Source: Eubacteriales bacterium
GTDB lineage: Bacteria > Bacillota > Clostridia > Oscillospirales > CAG-382
Length of the DNA: 22,936 bases
NCBI GenBank assembly: GCA_028701715.1
Contig: JAQVQF010000007.1
Span: 1-22,936, forward strand
Direction: 5' to 3'
Part shown: in pieces, positions 8,288 to 15,090 of the stretch
Numbering within the stretch: position 1 is the first letter of the stretch
How the letters are laid out: every line of letters starts with the position of its first letter
Position numbers and translations under genes: made by a program
The notes under the pieces: model-generated
What the model was told of the DNA's origin: nothing
What the model saw: only the letters and a program-made list of their open reading frames with translations
Databases searched by the model: none

Positions 8288-9277
8288 CTATTTATATTGC
8301 CATGCCTTCGGTACGAACAGCTCCTCGAACAGCGACAGCGCGTATCTGTCGGTCATTCCCGCTATGTAGTCGCACACGACAACCTCAACGCCGTCGCTTC
8401 CTATATTTGCCCTGTATTCCGCCGGCAGGGTGTCGGGCTTGTCCGTGAAGTGTTTGAAAAGGAAGGTGAGCATGTTTTCCACCTTTTCGTCTTCGCTCTT
8501 TGCGACGCGGTTTTTATAAACCGCTTCAAACATAAATTCGTGCAGCTTTTCGGTGGCTTTGCCGTAAGGCTCGTCCATTCCTATATTGCCGTCGGAGCCG
8601 TGCGCTATGACGGCGTTCACCATCGCGGATATACGCTTGCTGTGGCTTGCGCCGAGTATTTCGATACAATCCTTCGGTACATCCCCGCCGCGGAGTATTC
8701 CCGCTCTCACGGCGTCGTCTATGTCGTGATTGATGTAGGCGATACGATCGGCGGCTTTGACTATCTGTCCTTCCTTTGTGGCTGCCAATCCGTTCGTGTG
8801 ATTTATTATTCCGTCGCGCACCTCATGGGTGAGGTTTAGCTTTTCCAGCACGTCTGTGACGCGCAGGCTTTGCTCGTTATGTCGGAAGCCCTTTGAACAA
8901 AGGAAATTCAACGACCTTTCACCCGAATGACCGAACGGCGTATGCCCCAGATCGTGCGCCAGCGCCGCTGCTTCGGTGAGATCCTCGTTTAACAGCATAC
9001 CGCGCGCTATCGTGCGGGCAATCTGTGTCACCTCAAGCGTGTGGGTCAGCCTTGTGCGGTAATGGTCGCCCTCGGGAGCGACAAAAACCTGCATTTTGTG
9101 CATAAGCCGGCGGAAAGCCTTGCAGTGGATAATCCTGTCGCGGTCGCGCTGGAAGGGTGTGCGCAGGGGGCATTCCTCAACGGGAACAAGGCGGCCTGCG
9201 GTGTTTTGTGAAAGAAAGGCGTTTTTTGACAGAAACATTCTTTCGATTTCATATACCTTTTCTTTTATGGCGTTCAC
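8288..9277 (-). CDS. dgt: Deoxyguanosinetriphosphate triphosphohydrolase-like protein
   Basis: This HD-domain protein has RDRDRIIHCKAFRRLMHK, then GDHYRTRLTHTLEVTQIA, the HD pair in ALAHDLGHTPFGHSGE and YINHDIDDA, as in dGTPase-like dNTP triphosphohydrolases that cut dNTPs to nucleoside plus triphosphate. The start is uncertain. The GTG at 9277 is preferred because the helix that normally precedes the FLS motif begins there and AAAGGGG lies directly upstream, though spacing is tight. GTG at 9295 would precede the likely transcript start, and ATG at 9238 would cut the N-terminal helix. The gene ends with TAG, then ACT GGA GTA AAA and the dnaG ATG in the same frame. Confidence 0.9.
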   Translation of the reverse strand: MNAIKEKVYEIERMFLSKNAFLSQNTAGRLVPVEECPLRTPFQRDRDRIIHCKAFRRLMHKMQVFVAPEGDHYRTRLTHTLEVTQIARTIARGMLLNEDLTEAAALAHDLGHTPFGHSGERSLNFLCSKGFRHNEQSLRVTDVLEKLNLTHEVRDGIINHTNGLAATKEGQIVKAADRIAYINHDIDDAVRAGILRGGDVPKDCIEILGASHSKRISAMVNAVIAHGSDGNIGMDEPYGKATEKLHEFMFEAVYKNRVAKSEDEKVENMLTFLFKHFTDKPDTLPAEYRANIGSDGVEVVVCDYIAGMTDRYALSLFEELFVPKAWQYK

Positions 9278-9592
9278 CCCCCTTTGATTATACACGAATT
9301 TTTATATGTTTTTTCTGAAAAAACAATAAAATGTAAAATAATACCGTATATATGGCGTTATATTTATAATATCTCGCAAAGTATCGTAACATTTCAAATT
9401 TTAACGAAATCACTTATTATTATATACGCTTTAAAAATTGAAAATCCTCTTTTTTGAGTAAAAATTTAAAATAATATTATTAAATATTGTATTTTATGAT
9501 TTATATTGAAATTTGAAAGCCGCTGTGCTATAATAGGATGTTAAAATACGATTATTGTGGCAGGGTATGAACATTTGAAGGGAAGTGTCGAC
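9278..9592. other. AT-rich divergent intergenic region
   Basis: This 315-base gap separates the two oppositely transcribed arms and is far richer in A and T than the genes. The plus side has a clear promoter (9506-9534). On the minus side a TATAAT hexamer (9287-9292) sits just before dgt, but no -35 lies at normal distance, so the dgt promoter is unresolved. A 7-3-7 palindrome of T and A runs spans 9308-9324. No coding signal, tRNA or riboswitch was recognised. Confidence 0.6.
9506..9534 (+). promoter_or_regulatory. Sigma-A promoter for the right arm
   Basis: TTGAAA (9506-9511) and TATAAT (9529-9534) are spaced by 17 bp, and the -10 is extended (TGCTATAAT). Transcription should begin near 9541, giving a leader of about 50 bases before the DUF5685 ATG. 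It is the only strong promoter seen for the plus-strand genes, so it may drive much of the run down to prkC. Confidence 0.8.
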
Positions 9593-10444
9593 ATGTTCGG
9601 TTATATCAGGCCGGTGCAGGGCGAACTTCTCGTTAAGGAGAACGAATTTTACAAGGCGGTATACTGCGGGCTTTGCCGCGAGGGCGGCAAAAAGATTTCC
9701 CGCTTCACACGATTTTTCCTGAATAACGACTTTGTTTTCCTTTGTATCGTGCGTATGGCGGTTAACGGCGAAACGGTCTGCGCTTCGGTTAAACGATGTC
9801 CGTACAACCTAAAAAAGAAATGTATGGTTTGCGAAAACGAATCGCTCATATACACCTGCGCCGCTTTCGGTATATTGCTCTATTATAAGGTTCTCGACGA
9901 TGTGAGAGATTCAAAGGGAATAAAAAAGCTTTTTTGGAAGATATGCCTGTGTCTTGCCTCACGCATGAAAAAACGCGCCTCACGCTTATATCCGGCTCTC
10001 GAAACTGAGGTTAAAACATCCTTAGACAAGCTTTACGGGCTTGAAAGCTCGGGCTGCTCTTCTCCCGACCTTGTTGCCGATTGCTTTGCAAACGTGACAA
10101 AGATAGTCGCTTCCGGTAATACGGAAAGCGAAAAAAAGGCAATACTTGAAGAGTGCGGTTATCATATAGGAAGATATATTTATCTGATTGACGCTTTCGA
10201 GGATTCACGCGAGGACGGTAAAAAAGGCAATTACAATGTATTAAATCGTTATTATTCCACGCCCGAAAAAGTATTGGAAGCGAGCGATATAATAAAAATC
10301 ACTCTTGAAGACAGCATCATGGCGTTCTGCCGCGCTTATGAGAAGGCGGATAAAAACGGTTATGATAATTTGGTATACAATACCGCCCAGCTCGGTTCAA
10401 AAGCGGCGTTTGCCAAAACTCTTGACAAATTGAAAAATATTTAA
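9593..10444 (+). CDS. DUF5685 family protein
   Basis: The protein opens with MFGYIRPVQGELLVKENEFY and YCGLC (C25, C28), the recognisable start of the clostridial DUF5685 family. More cysteines follow (C69, C77, C80). Two Asp-rich helical motifs stand out: YYKVLDDVRD (about 97-106) and IYLIDAFEDSREDGKKGNY in the second half. Together they resemble the paired metal-binding motifs of squalene/phytoene synthases, but this is my inference; the family has no assigned function. The ATG at 9593 is chosen over an upstream GTG at 9557 because AAGGGAAG precedes it and family members begin MFGY. Predicted soluble, mostly helical, 283 residues. It heads the plus-strand unit next to a J-domain gene. Confidence 0.85.
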   Translation: MFGYIRPVQGELLVKENEFYKAVYCGLCREGGKKISRFTRFFLNNDFVFLCIVRMAVNGETVCASVKRCPYNLKKKCMVCENESLIYTCAAFGILLYYKVLDDVRDSKGIKKLFWKICLCLASRMKKRASRLYPALETEVKTSLDKLYGLESSGCSSPDLVADCFANVTKIVASGNTESEKKAILEECGYHIGRYIYLIDAFEDSREDGKKGNYNVLNRYYSTPEKVLEASDIIKITLEDSIMAFCRAYEKADKNGYDNLVYNTAQLGSKAAFAKTLDKLKNI

Positions 10445-10483
10445 CGTTTAATAAGCTTGCCGGTAAGCGAAGCTTCCGAACGT
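10444..10483. repeat. Weak hairpin between DUF5685 gene and J-domain gene
   Basis: Two AAGCTT hexamers (10453-10458, 10470-10475) pair around an 11-base loop, and ACGTT (10444-10448) pairs with AACGT (10479-10483) outside them. Only a short T stretch follows, so at best this is a partial terminator or a spacer hairpin. It lies in the 80-base gap after the DUF5685 stop. Confidence 0.35.
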
Positions 10484-10524
10484 AAATATTTTGCATCGAA
10501 AAAAGAAAGGCACGGACATAACAG

Positions 10525-11109
10525 ATGACAGATCCCTATAAAGTATTGGGCGTATCGCCTGACGCCACGGACGATGAAATAAAGAAAGCCTACCGTTCTC
10601 TTGCGAAAAAATATCATCCCGACAGCTATATTGACAATCCGCTTTCCGAACTCGCCGCGGAAAAAATGAAGGAAATTAACGAAGCGTACGAGGAAATTCA
10701 AAAGCAGCGCGCAACGGGAGGCAGGGGTAATAATACCGGTACGGGAAACTACGGTTCATCCGGGAATACGGGCGGTTATTACAGAATACGCCAGCTTATA
10801 AATCAGGGAAGATATTCCGAAGCGGAGGTTTATCTCGAAAGGGAGAGCAATAAAAACACCGCCGAATGGCACTACCTTACAGGTGTTATATATATGCACA
10901 AGGGATGGATGCTGGAAGGAAGAAATCATATAGAACAGGCGTGCAATATGGACCCTTCCAATTTGGAATACAGAATGACGCTTTCACGTATGTCTGCCGG
11001 CGCAGCGAATTCGCCGTACAACACAACCCAGACAACCTCCGGCTGCTCGGGCTGCGATATATGTATGGGCTTGATGTGCATGGATTTATTGTGCGGCTGC
11101 ATGAGGTGA
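10525..11109 (+). CDS. J-domain protein with TPR-like repeat and Cys-rich tail
   Basis: Residues 1-60 form a J domain with the HPD tripeptide at 31-33, so it should stimulate the ATPase of a DnaK/Hsp70 partner. A Gly/Asn-rich linker (about 69-90) is followed by helical TPR-like segments ([33 protein letters not shown]). The last 21 residues hold six cysteines (C174, C177, C180, C185, C190, C192), typical of this clostridial family but not of true DnaJ, whose zinc domain is internal. It is therefore not DnaJ proper. The tail may bind metal, contact the membrane or carry a modification. The ribosome binding site is weak. GAGGTGA at the end of the gene serves the next one, 8 bases downstream. 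Confidence 0.85.
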   Translation: MTDPYKVLGVSPDATDDEIKKAYRSLAKKYHPDSYIDNPLSELAAEKMKEINEAYEEIQKQRATGGRGNNTGTGNYGSSGNTGGYYRIRQLINQGRYSEAEVYLERESNKNTAEWHYLTGVIYMHKGWMLEGRNHIEQACNMDPSNLEYRMTLSRMSAGAANSPYNTTQTTSGCSGCDICMGLMCMDLLCGCMR

Positions 11110-11117
11110 TTTCGTAA

Positions 11118-11627
11118 ATGAGCAGAAAAACAAAAACAATCGCCTTGTCCGGCGTTCTTTCCGCTGTGGCGGTAATCCTAATGTCCCTGGGCAGCCTTAT
11201 TACCGTGCTCGACATGTCGGCGGCTTTCGCCGCGGGATTTACCGTCGTAATCGCCATGATAGAATTGGATAAAACAACGGCGGCGGGCGTTTATGCGGTA
11301 TCCGGCCTTCTGGCATTTGTTCTGCTGCCCGACAAATATACAGCCGTTACATTTCTGTGCTACGGCGGCTTGTACCCGATACTTAAATCGTTTTGCGAAA
11401 TGATAAAGAACAAACCCGCGGCGTGGGTGCTGAAATGCGCTCTGTCGAATGTGCTTCTGACCGGAATTATATGGCTCGGCAGGTATTTTATAGTGGCAGG
11501 CGACGACCCGCTGGGATTCGAGATATGGATATATATACTCGGCAATTTTATTTTTCTCGCATACGACCTTGCGCTTACGATGATAATAACCAAATATTAT
11601 GTTATGTTCAAACACAAAAGAAATTAA
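11118..11627 (+). CDS. Six-helix integral membrane protein of unknown function
   Basis: The 169-residue protein is hydrophobic throughout, with about six membrane spans (near 8-28, 31-50, 55-71, 75-92, 101-124 and 134-159) and short loops containing KTKT, DKTT and KNKP. There is no catalytic motif. Its size and layout recall ECF-transporter S-components, and similar proteins follow J-domain genes in Clostridia, but I cannot assign a substrate. GAGGTGA inside the end of the J-domain gene is its ribosome binding site, so the two are translationally linked. The basic C-terminus (MFKHKRN) is likely cytoplasmic. Confidence 0.75.
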   Translation: MSRKTKTIALSGVLSAVAVILMSLGSLITVLDMSAAFAAGFTVVIAMIELDKTTAAGVYAVSGLLAFVLLPDKYTAVTFLCYGGLYPILKSFCEMIKNKPAAWVLKCALSNVLLTGIIWLGRYFIVAGDDPLGFEIWIYILGNFIFLAYDLALTMIITKYYVMFKHKRN

Positions 11628-11678
11628 GTTAATATATATTTGTATCTTTGCGGTTTTATTGAAAGGAATGATCATAAA

Positions 11679-12557
11679 ATGATAAAGAGCATGACCGGTT
11701 ACGGTCGTCATAAGGAATTTATAGACGGCAGCGACATCACTGTTGAGGTGAAATCCGTAAACAGCCGTTATCTCGACTGCAATATCAAGCTGAACCGCGT
11801 TTACGGAGTGCTTGAGGATAAGCTGAAGCAGCTTGCCGCCGGTTATATAACACGCGGTAAAATAGATATTTACGTTTTTGTGGAATATATGGAGGGCGAC
11901 AAAGTCGAGCTGTCTCTGAACCGTGAATATTTGGAAGGCTATTTAAAGGCGCTGCAAACAATTAAACAGGATTACGGTATAGAGGGCGATATTAATCTTC
12001 GTCTTTTAGCCGGTAAAACGGATATATTCCTTGCCCGCAAAGCGGACGAGGACATGGCGGCGGTTTGGCAAAACGTAAAAACCGTTGCGGAAAAGGCTTT
12101 TGCATCCTTCCTTGTAATGAGAGAAAACGAAGGCTCAAAACTGCGCGGCGATCTTCTTGCCAGACTTGAGACGCTTGAGGCTCTGAGAGAAAAGCTCCTT
12201 GAGCTGGCTCCGGCGTCGGTGAAGGAATATAACGGCAAAATGGTCGAACGCGTTAAAACCCTGCTCGACGGAGCGCCCGTTGACGAAACAAGGCTTATTA
12301 CGGAATGCGCCGTCTACGCCGACAAATGCGATATAACGGAAGAGCTGGTAAGATTGAACAGCCATTTTGAGCAATTCAGAGAAATGCTCGAGGAATCATT
12401 GCCCGTGGGGAGAAAAATGGATTTTCTCGTGCAGGAAATGAACCGCGAAATAAACACCACGGGATCAAAATGCTGTGACAGCAATATGGCAAAGCTGGTT
12501 ATAGAGGCAAAATCCGAGTTTGAAAAAATCAGAGAACAAATTCAAAATATAGAATAA
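11679..12557 (+). CDS. yicC: YicC family endoribonuclease-like protein
   Basis: The 292-residue protein begins MIKSMTGYGR, the signature of YicC proteins, followed by EVKSVNSRYLDC. The C-terminal DUF1732 part contains RKMDFLVQEMNREINTTGSK, also diagnostic, and a long helical middle. E. coli YicC acts on RNA (linked to decay of the small RNA RyhB), so a role in RNA turnover is likely but unproven here. The ATG at 11679 is chosen over one at 11640 because AAAGGA sits upstream and the family starts with MIKSM. It precedes remA and gmk, the common Firmicutes order. Confidence 0.93.
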   Translation: MIKSMTGYGRHKEFIDGSDITVEVKSVNSRYLDCNIKLNRVYGVLEDKLKQLAAGYITRGKIDIYVFVEYMEGDKVELSLNREYLEGYLKALQTIKQDYGIEGDINLRLLAGKTDIFLARKADEDMAAVWQNVKTVAEKAFASFLVMRENEGSKLRGDLLARLETLEALREKLLELAPASVKEYNGKMVERVKTLLDGAPVDETRLITECAVYADKCDITEELVRLNSHFEQFREMLEESLPVGRKMDFLVQEMNREINTTGSKCCDSNMAKLVIEAKSEFEKIREQIQNIE

Positions 12558-12574
12558 ATAAGGACGGTTATATA

Positions 12575-12817
12575 ATGAAACTTGTTGATATAGGTTTCGG
12601 GAATACGGTCAACGCCGCCCGCGTGGTGAGCGTTGTATCACCCGAATCTTTGCCGGTACGCCGCCTGATACAGGACGCGAAAAACGTCAACCGCGTCATA
12701 GACGTAAGCTGCGGCAAAAAGACAAAAGCGGTTATCATCACAGACAGCGAGCATTTTATACTGTCAGCCGAGGAAGTAAAAGCGATAGCCGAAAGGATGA
12801 ATTCTAAGGATGAATAA
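12575..12817 (+). CDS. remA: Extracellular matrix/biofilm regulator RemA (DUF370)
   Basis: The 80-residue protein matches RemA/YlzA across its length: LVDIGFGNTVNAARVVSVVS, PVRRLIQDAKN, then AVIITDSEHFILSAEEV. In Bacillus subtilis RemA is a ring-forming DNA-binding protein that activates matrix genes and osmoprotection. In Clostridia its targets are mostly unknown. AAGGA precedes the ATG, 17 bases after yicC. Its last 8 bases overlap the start of gmk, so the two are translationally coupled. Confidence 0.93.
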   Translation: MKLVDIGFGNTVNAARVVSVVSPESLPVRRLIQDAKNVNRVIDVSCGKKTKAVIITDSEHFILSAEEVKAIAERMNSKDE

Positions 12818-13421
12818 AGGATTGCTTTTAGTGATTTCAGGACCTGCGGGGGTCGGTAAAGGCACGGTCATCAAAAAGCTGCTTGAAAACAAAGATTATG
12901 TGTTTTCCGTATCCGCGACAACCCGCTCGCCGCGTACGGGCGAGGAAGACGGTATCAATTACTATTTTGTGACGAAAAATGAATTCCAAAGAAAAATCCG
13001 AGCCAACGAAATGCTCGAATACGCGGAATACGTGGGCAACTTCTACGGAACCCCGCGTTCGTTCGTGATGTCAAAGCTTGGCGAGGGTAAAAACGTGGTT
13101 TTGGAAATCGACACAGCCGGAGCTTTACAGGTAAAATCGCAGATGCCGGACGCCGTGCTTGTATTCATAGGTCCTCCCTCCATGGAAAACCTTGAGGAAA
13201 GACTGCGCGGACGCGGAACGGAAGATGAGAGCGTTATCGAAAGAAGAATGAAAACCGCAAAAAAAGAGCTTGGCTTTATAAATAAATACGACTATTGCGT
13301 GATTAACGACGACAGCGCCTGGGAAAAAACAGCTCGTGAGATAGAAGCGATAGTGCTTGCCGAAAAGCACTCCGTAAAACGTAAAAATGTAATAATACCG
13401 GAAAAAAACAACCGGCAATAA
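12810..13421 (+). CDS. gmk: Guanylate kinase
   Basis: The 203-residue protein has the P-loop SGPAGVGKGT (residues 10-19), the GMP-binding stretch SATTRSPRTGEEDGINYYFV and the lid region (ERLRGRGTEDESVIERRM). It phosphorylates GMP to GDP with ATP, feeding GTP and dGTP pools and removing GMP. The ATG lies inside the end of remA, and the following rpoZ is the classical gmk-rpoZ neighbour. Length and motifs are normal. Confidence 0.97.
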   Translation: MNKGLLLVISGPAGVGKGTVIKKLLENKDYVFSVSATTRSPRTGEEDGINYYFVTKNEFQRKIRANEMLEYAEYVGNFYGTPRSFVMSKLGEGKNVVLEIDTAGALQVKSQMPDAVLVFIGPPSMENLEERLRGRGTEDESVIERRMKTAKKELGFINKYDYCVINDDSAWEKTAREIEAIVLAEKHSVKRKNVIIPEKNNRQ

Positions 13422-13436
13422 AGGAGAAAAAAAGCA

Positions 13437-13700
13437 ATGCTTTACCCTTCAGTACAGCAGATGACAAACGAAAAAATCAACCGTTACGCGCTTGTTATAG
13501 CAACCGCCAAAGGTGCGAGGGTTATAACCGAAAAAGCCGTCAGAGAACGCGAGGAATCCGAAGCCCGTCGCGACTCAAAGGATTCCAGGCCGATCCTTTC
13601 GCCCGAAAGCGTAAACGAGAAAGCGGTAACACTTACAATCAACAAACTGTGTGACGGAGAATTTAAAATCGTGCTTCCGGGCGGACAAAAAAAGAACTGA
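13437..13700 (+). CDS. rpoZ: RNA polymerase omega subunit
   Basis: The 87-residue protein carries NRYALVIATAKGARVITEKA, the omega core that clamps the beta-prime C-terminus during assembly of RNA polymerase. A charged middle (EREESEARRDSKDSRP) and NEKAVTLTINKL follow. AAAGGAG precedes the ATG, 15 bases after gmk. The stop TGA is only one base before the priA ATG, so priA translation is probably coupled to it. Confidence 0.94.
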   Translation: MLYPSVQQMTNEKINRYALVIATAKGARVITEKAVREREESEARRDSKDSRPILSPESVNEKAVTLTINKLCDGEFKIVLPGGQKKN

Positions 13701-13701
13701 T

Positions 13702-15090
13702 ATGGAAAAGGTGTACGCCCTCGTAAGGATACTCAACGCCGCCGCCGGCTTTGACAGGGAATACGCTTATTTTGTGCTACCCTCGCAGCGCGCTAAAATC
13801 GAACGCGGTTCGATATGCGCTGTTCCCTACGGCAATTCCAACAAGCTCAGGACGGCGGTGGTGACGGATTTTTCTGACGGATGCGATTATCCTCAGATAA
13901 AACCGATAACCGAGGTTTTAAGCTATCCCGTGACGCTCGACGACGAGCTGCTTGGGCTTTGCACCTTTATGACGGAGCGTTATTTCTGTACCTATGGCGC
14001 CGCTGCCAGAACAATACTCCCCGCGGGGCAGGCTATGGAAGCGGGTAGCTTTTATGAAGCGCTGCCCTATGACAGGTCTGCGCTGAACGAAAAAGGCAGC
14101 TTTATCTGCGAATACCTGATCGCTCACGGCAGAACCGGGGAAAACACGCTTACAGGGGAATTCGGAGAAGACGTAAAGGTTCTGCTCGGCTCTCTTGTAA
14201 AGCTCGGAGCGGTGAAGCAGATTTCCGAAGCGAGAGAAAAGGTAAATGAAAAGAGAAAGGTTTTATACCGGCTGTCCTCCGCCGAAGAAGCGGCTCTGAC
14301 CGCCGAAAACCCGGAAACGCTGAGAAGTGAAAAGCAGAAAAAGGTCGTGGGATTTCTCAAGGACGGCGGCGTTATTTCCGTTGCCGAGGCACAGGAAATA
14401 TTCGGCGCCGGGCAATCGGTGTTCACTTCGCTTGTTAAAAATAAAATAATCGAAAAATTCGAATTACGCGAGCAGCGAAATTATATACCGGAAAAAAACG
14501 ACATAGAATATTATGAAACCCCGTTATCGCCCTCTCAAAAGGCTGCGTTTTCGGCAATAAACGGCCTGATGGACAGCGGAGAAGCCAAAGCCGCTCTGCT
14601 GTACGGAATCACCGGGAGCGGCAAGACCAGAGTGATAATTGAAGCCTGCCGCAAGGCGGTCAACAACGGCAAGTCCGCCATTGTCCTTGTGCCTGAGATC
14701 GGTTTGACGGCACAGGCGGTTTCGGTTTTTAAAAGCAGCTTCGGCGAAAAGCTCGCGGTTATCCATTCCATGCTTTCGGTGGGCGAAAAGCTTGACACCG
14801 TGCGCAGAATAAGCGAAGGCGACGCAACGGTCGTCATAGGCACGCGTTCTGCGATATTCGTACCCGCAAAAAACCTCGGCCTTGTGGTTATTGACGAGGA
14901 GCAGGAGCATACATATAAATCGGAAAACACACCGAAATATCATGCGCGAGATATCGCCCGTTACAGATGCGCGTACAACAAATGCCTCATGCTGCTCGCC
15001 TCCGCGACTCCTTCGGTGGAAAGCTTTCATAAAGCCGAAACAGGTATATATTCTTTAATAAGACTTGATGACCGGTACGGCCGTGCGTAG
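13702..15090 (+). CDS. PriA N-terminal fragment (DNA-binding and helicase lobe 1)
   Basis: This is the part of priA translated without readthrough: 462 residues with the 3'-end-binding domain, winged helix, Walker A and B and motif III, ending GRA just before the linker to lobe 2. It starts one base after rpoZ. The start is placed at MEKVYALVRI; an upstream in-frame start would overlap rpoZ. Confidence 0.75.
   Translation: MEKVYALVRILNAAAGFDREYAYFVLPSQRAKIERGSICAVPYGNSNKLRTAVVTDFSDGCDYPQIKPITEVLSYPVTLDDELLGLCTFMTERYFCTYGAAARTILPAGQAMEAGSFYEALPYDRSALNEKGSFICEYLIAHGRTGENTLTGEFGEDVKVLLGSLVKLGAVKQISEAREKVNEKRKVLYRLSSAEEAALTAENPETLRSEKQKKVVGFLKDGGVISVAEAQEIFGAGQSVFTSLVKNKIIEKFELREQRNYIPEKNDIEYYETPLSPSQKAAFSAINGLMDSGEAKAALLYGITGSGKTRVIIEACRKAVNNGKSAIVLVPEIGLTAQAVSVFKSSFGEKLAVIHSMLSVGEKLDTVRRISEGDATVVIGTRSAIFVPAKNLGLVVIDEEQEHTYKSENTPKYHARDIARYRCAYNKCLMLLASATPSVESFHKAETGIYSLIRLDDRYGRA
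15088..15090 (+). other. In-frame TAG within priA
   Basis: The codon string is CGT GCG TAG CTT CCC GAA, reading R-A-stop-L-P-E. The same frame continues open for 363 codons with clear PriA homology, so no frameshift is involved. TAG is followed by C. Confidence 0.95.

Noticed and set aside
7769..8839. Plus-strand open frame of 356 codons
   Set aside because: It lies antisense across dnaG and dgt, both with full conserved motifs, and its protein shows no family features.
9557..9592. GTG start for the DUF5685 gene at 9557
   Set aside because: Family members begin MFGY, and the ATG at 9593 has a well-placed AAGGGAAG.
10444..10483. Strong terminator after the DUF5685 gene
   Set aside because: The stem has an internal loop and lacks a proper T-run, so it is listed only as a weak hairpin.
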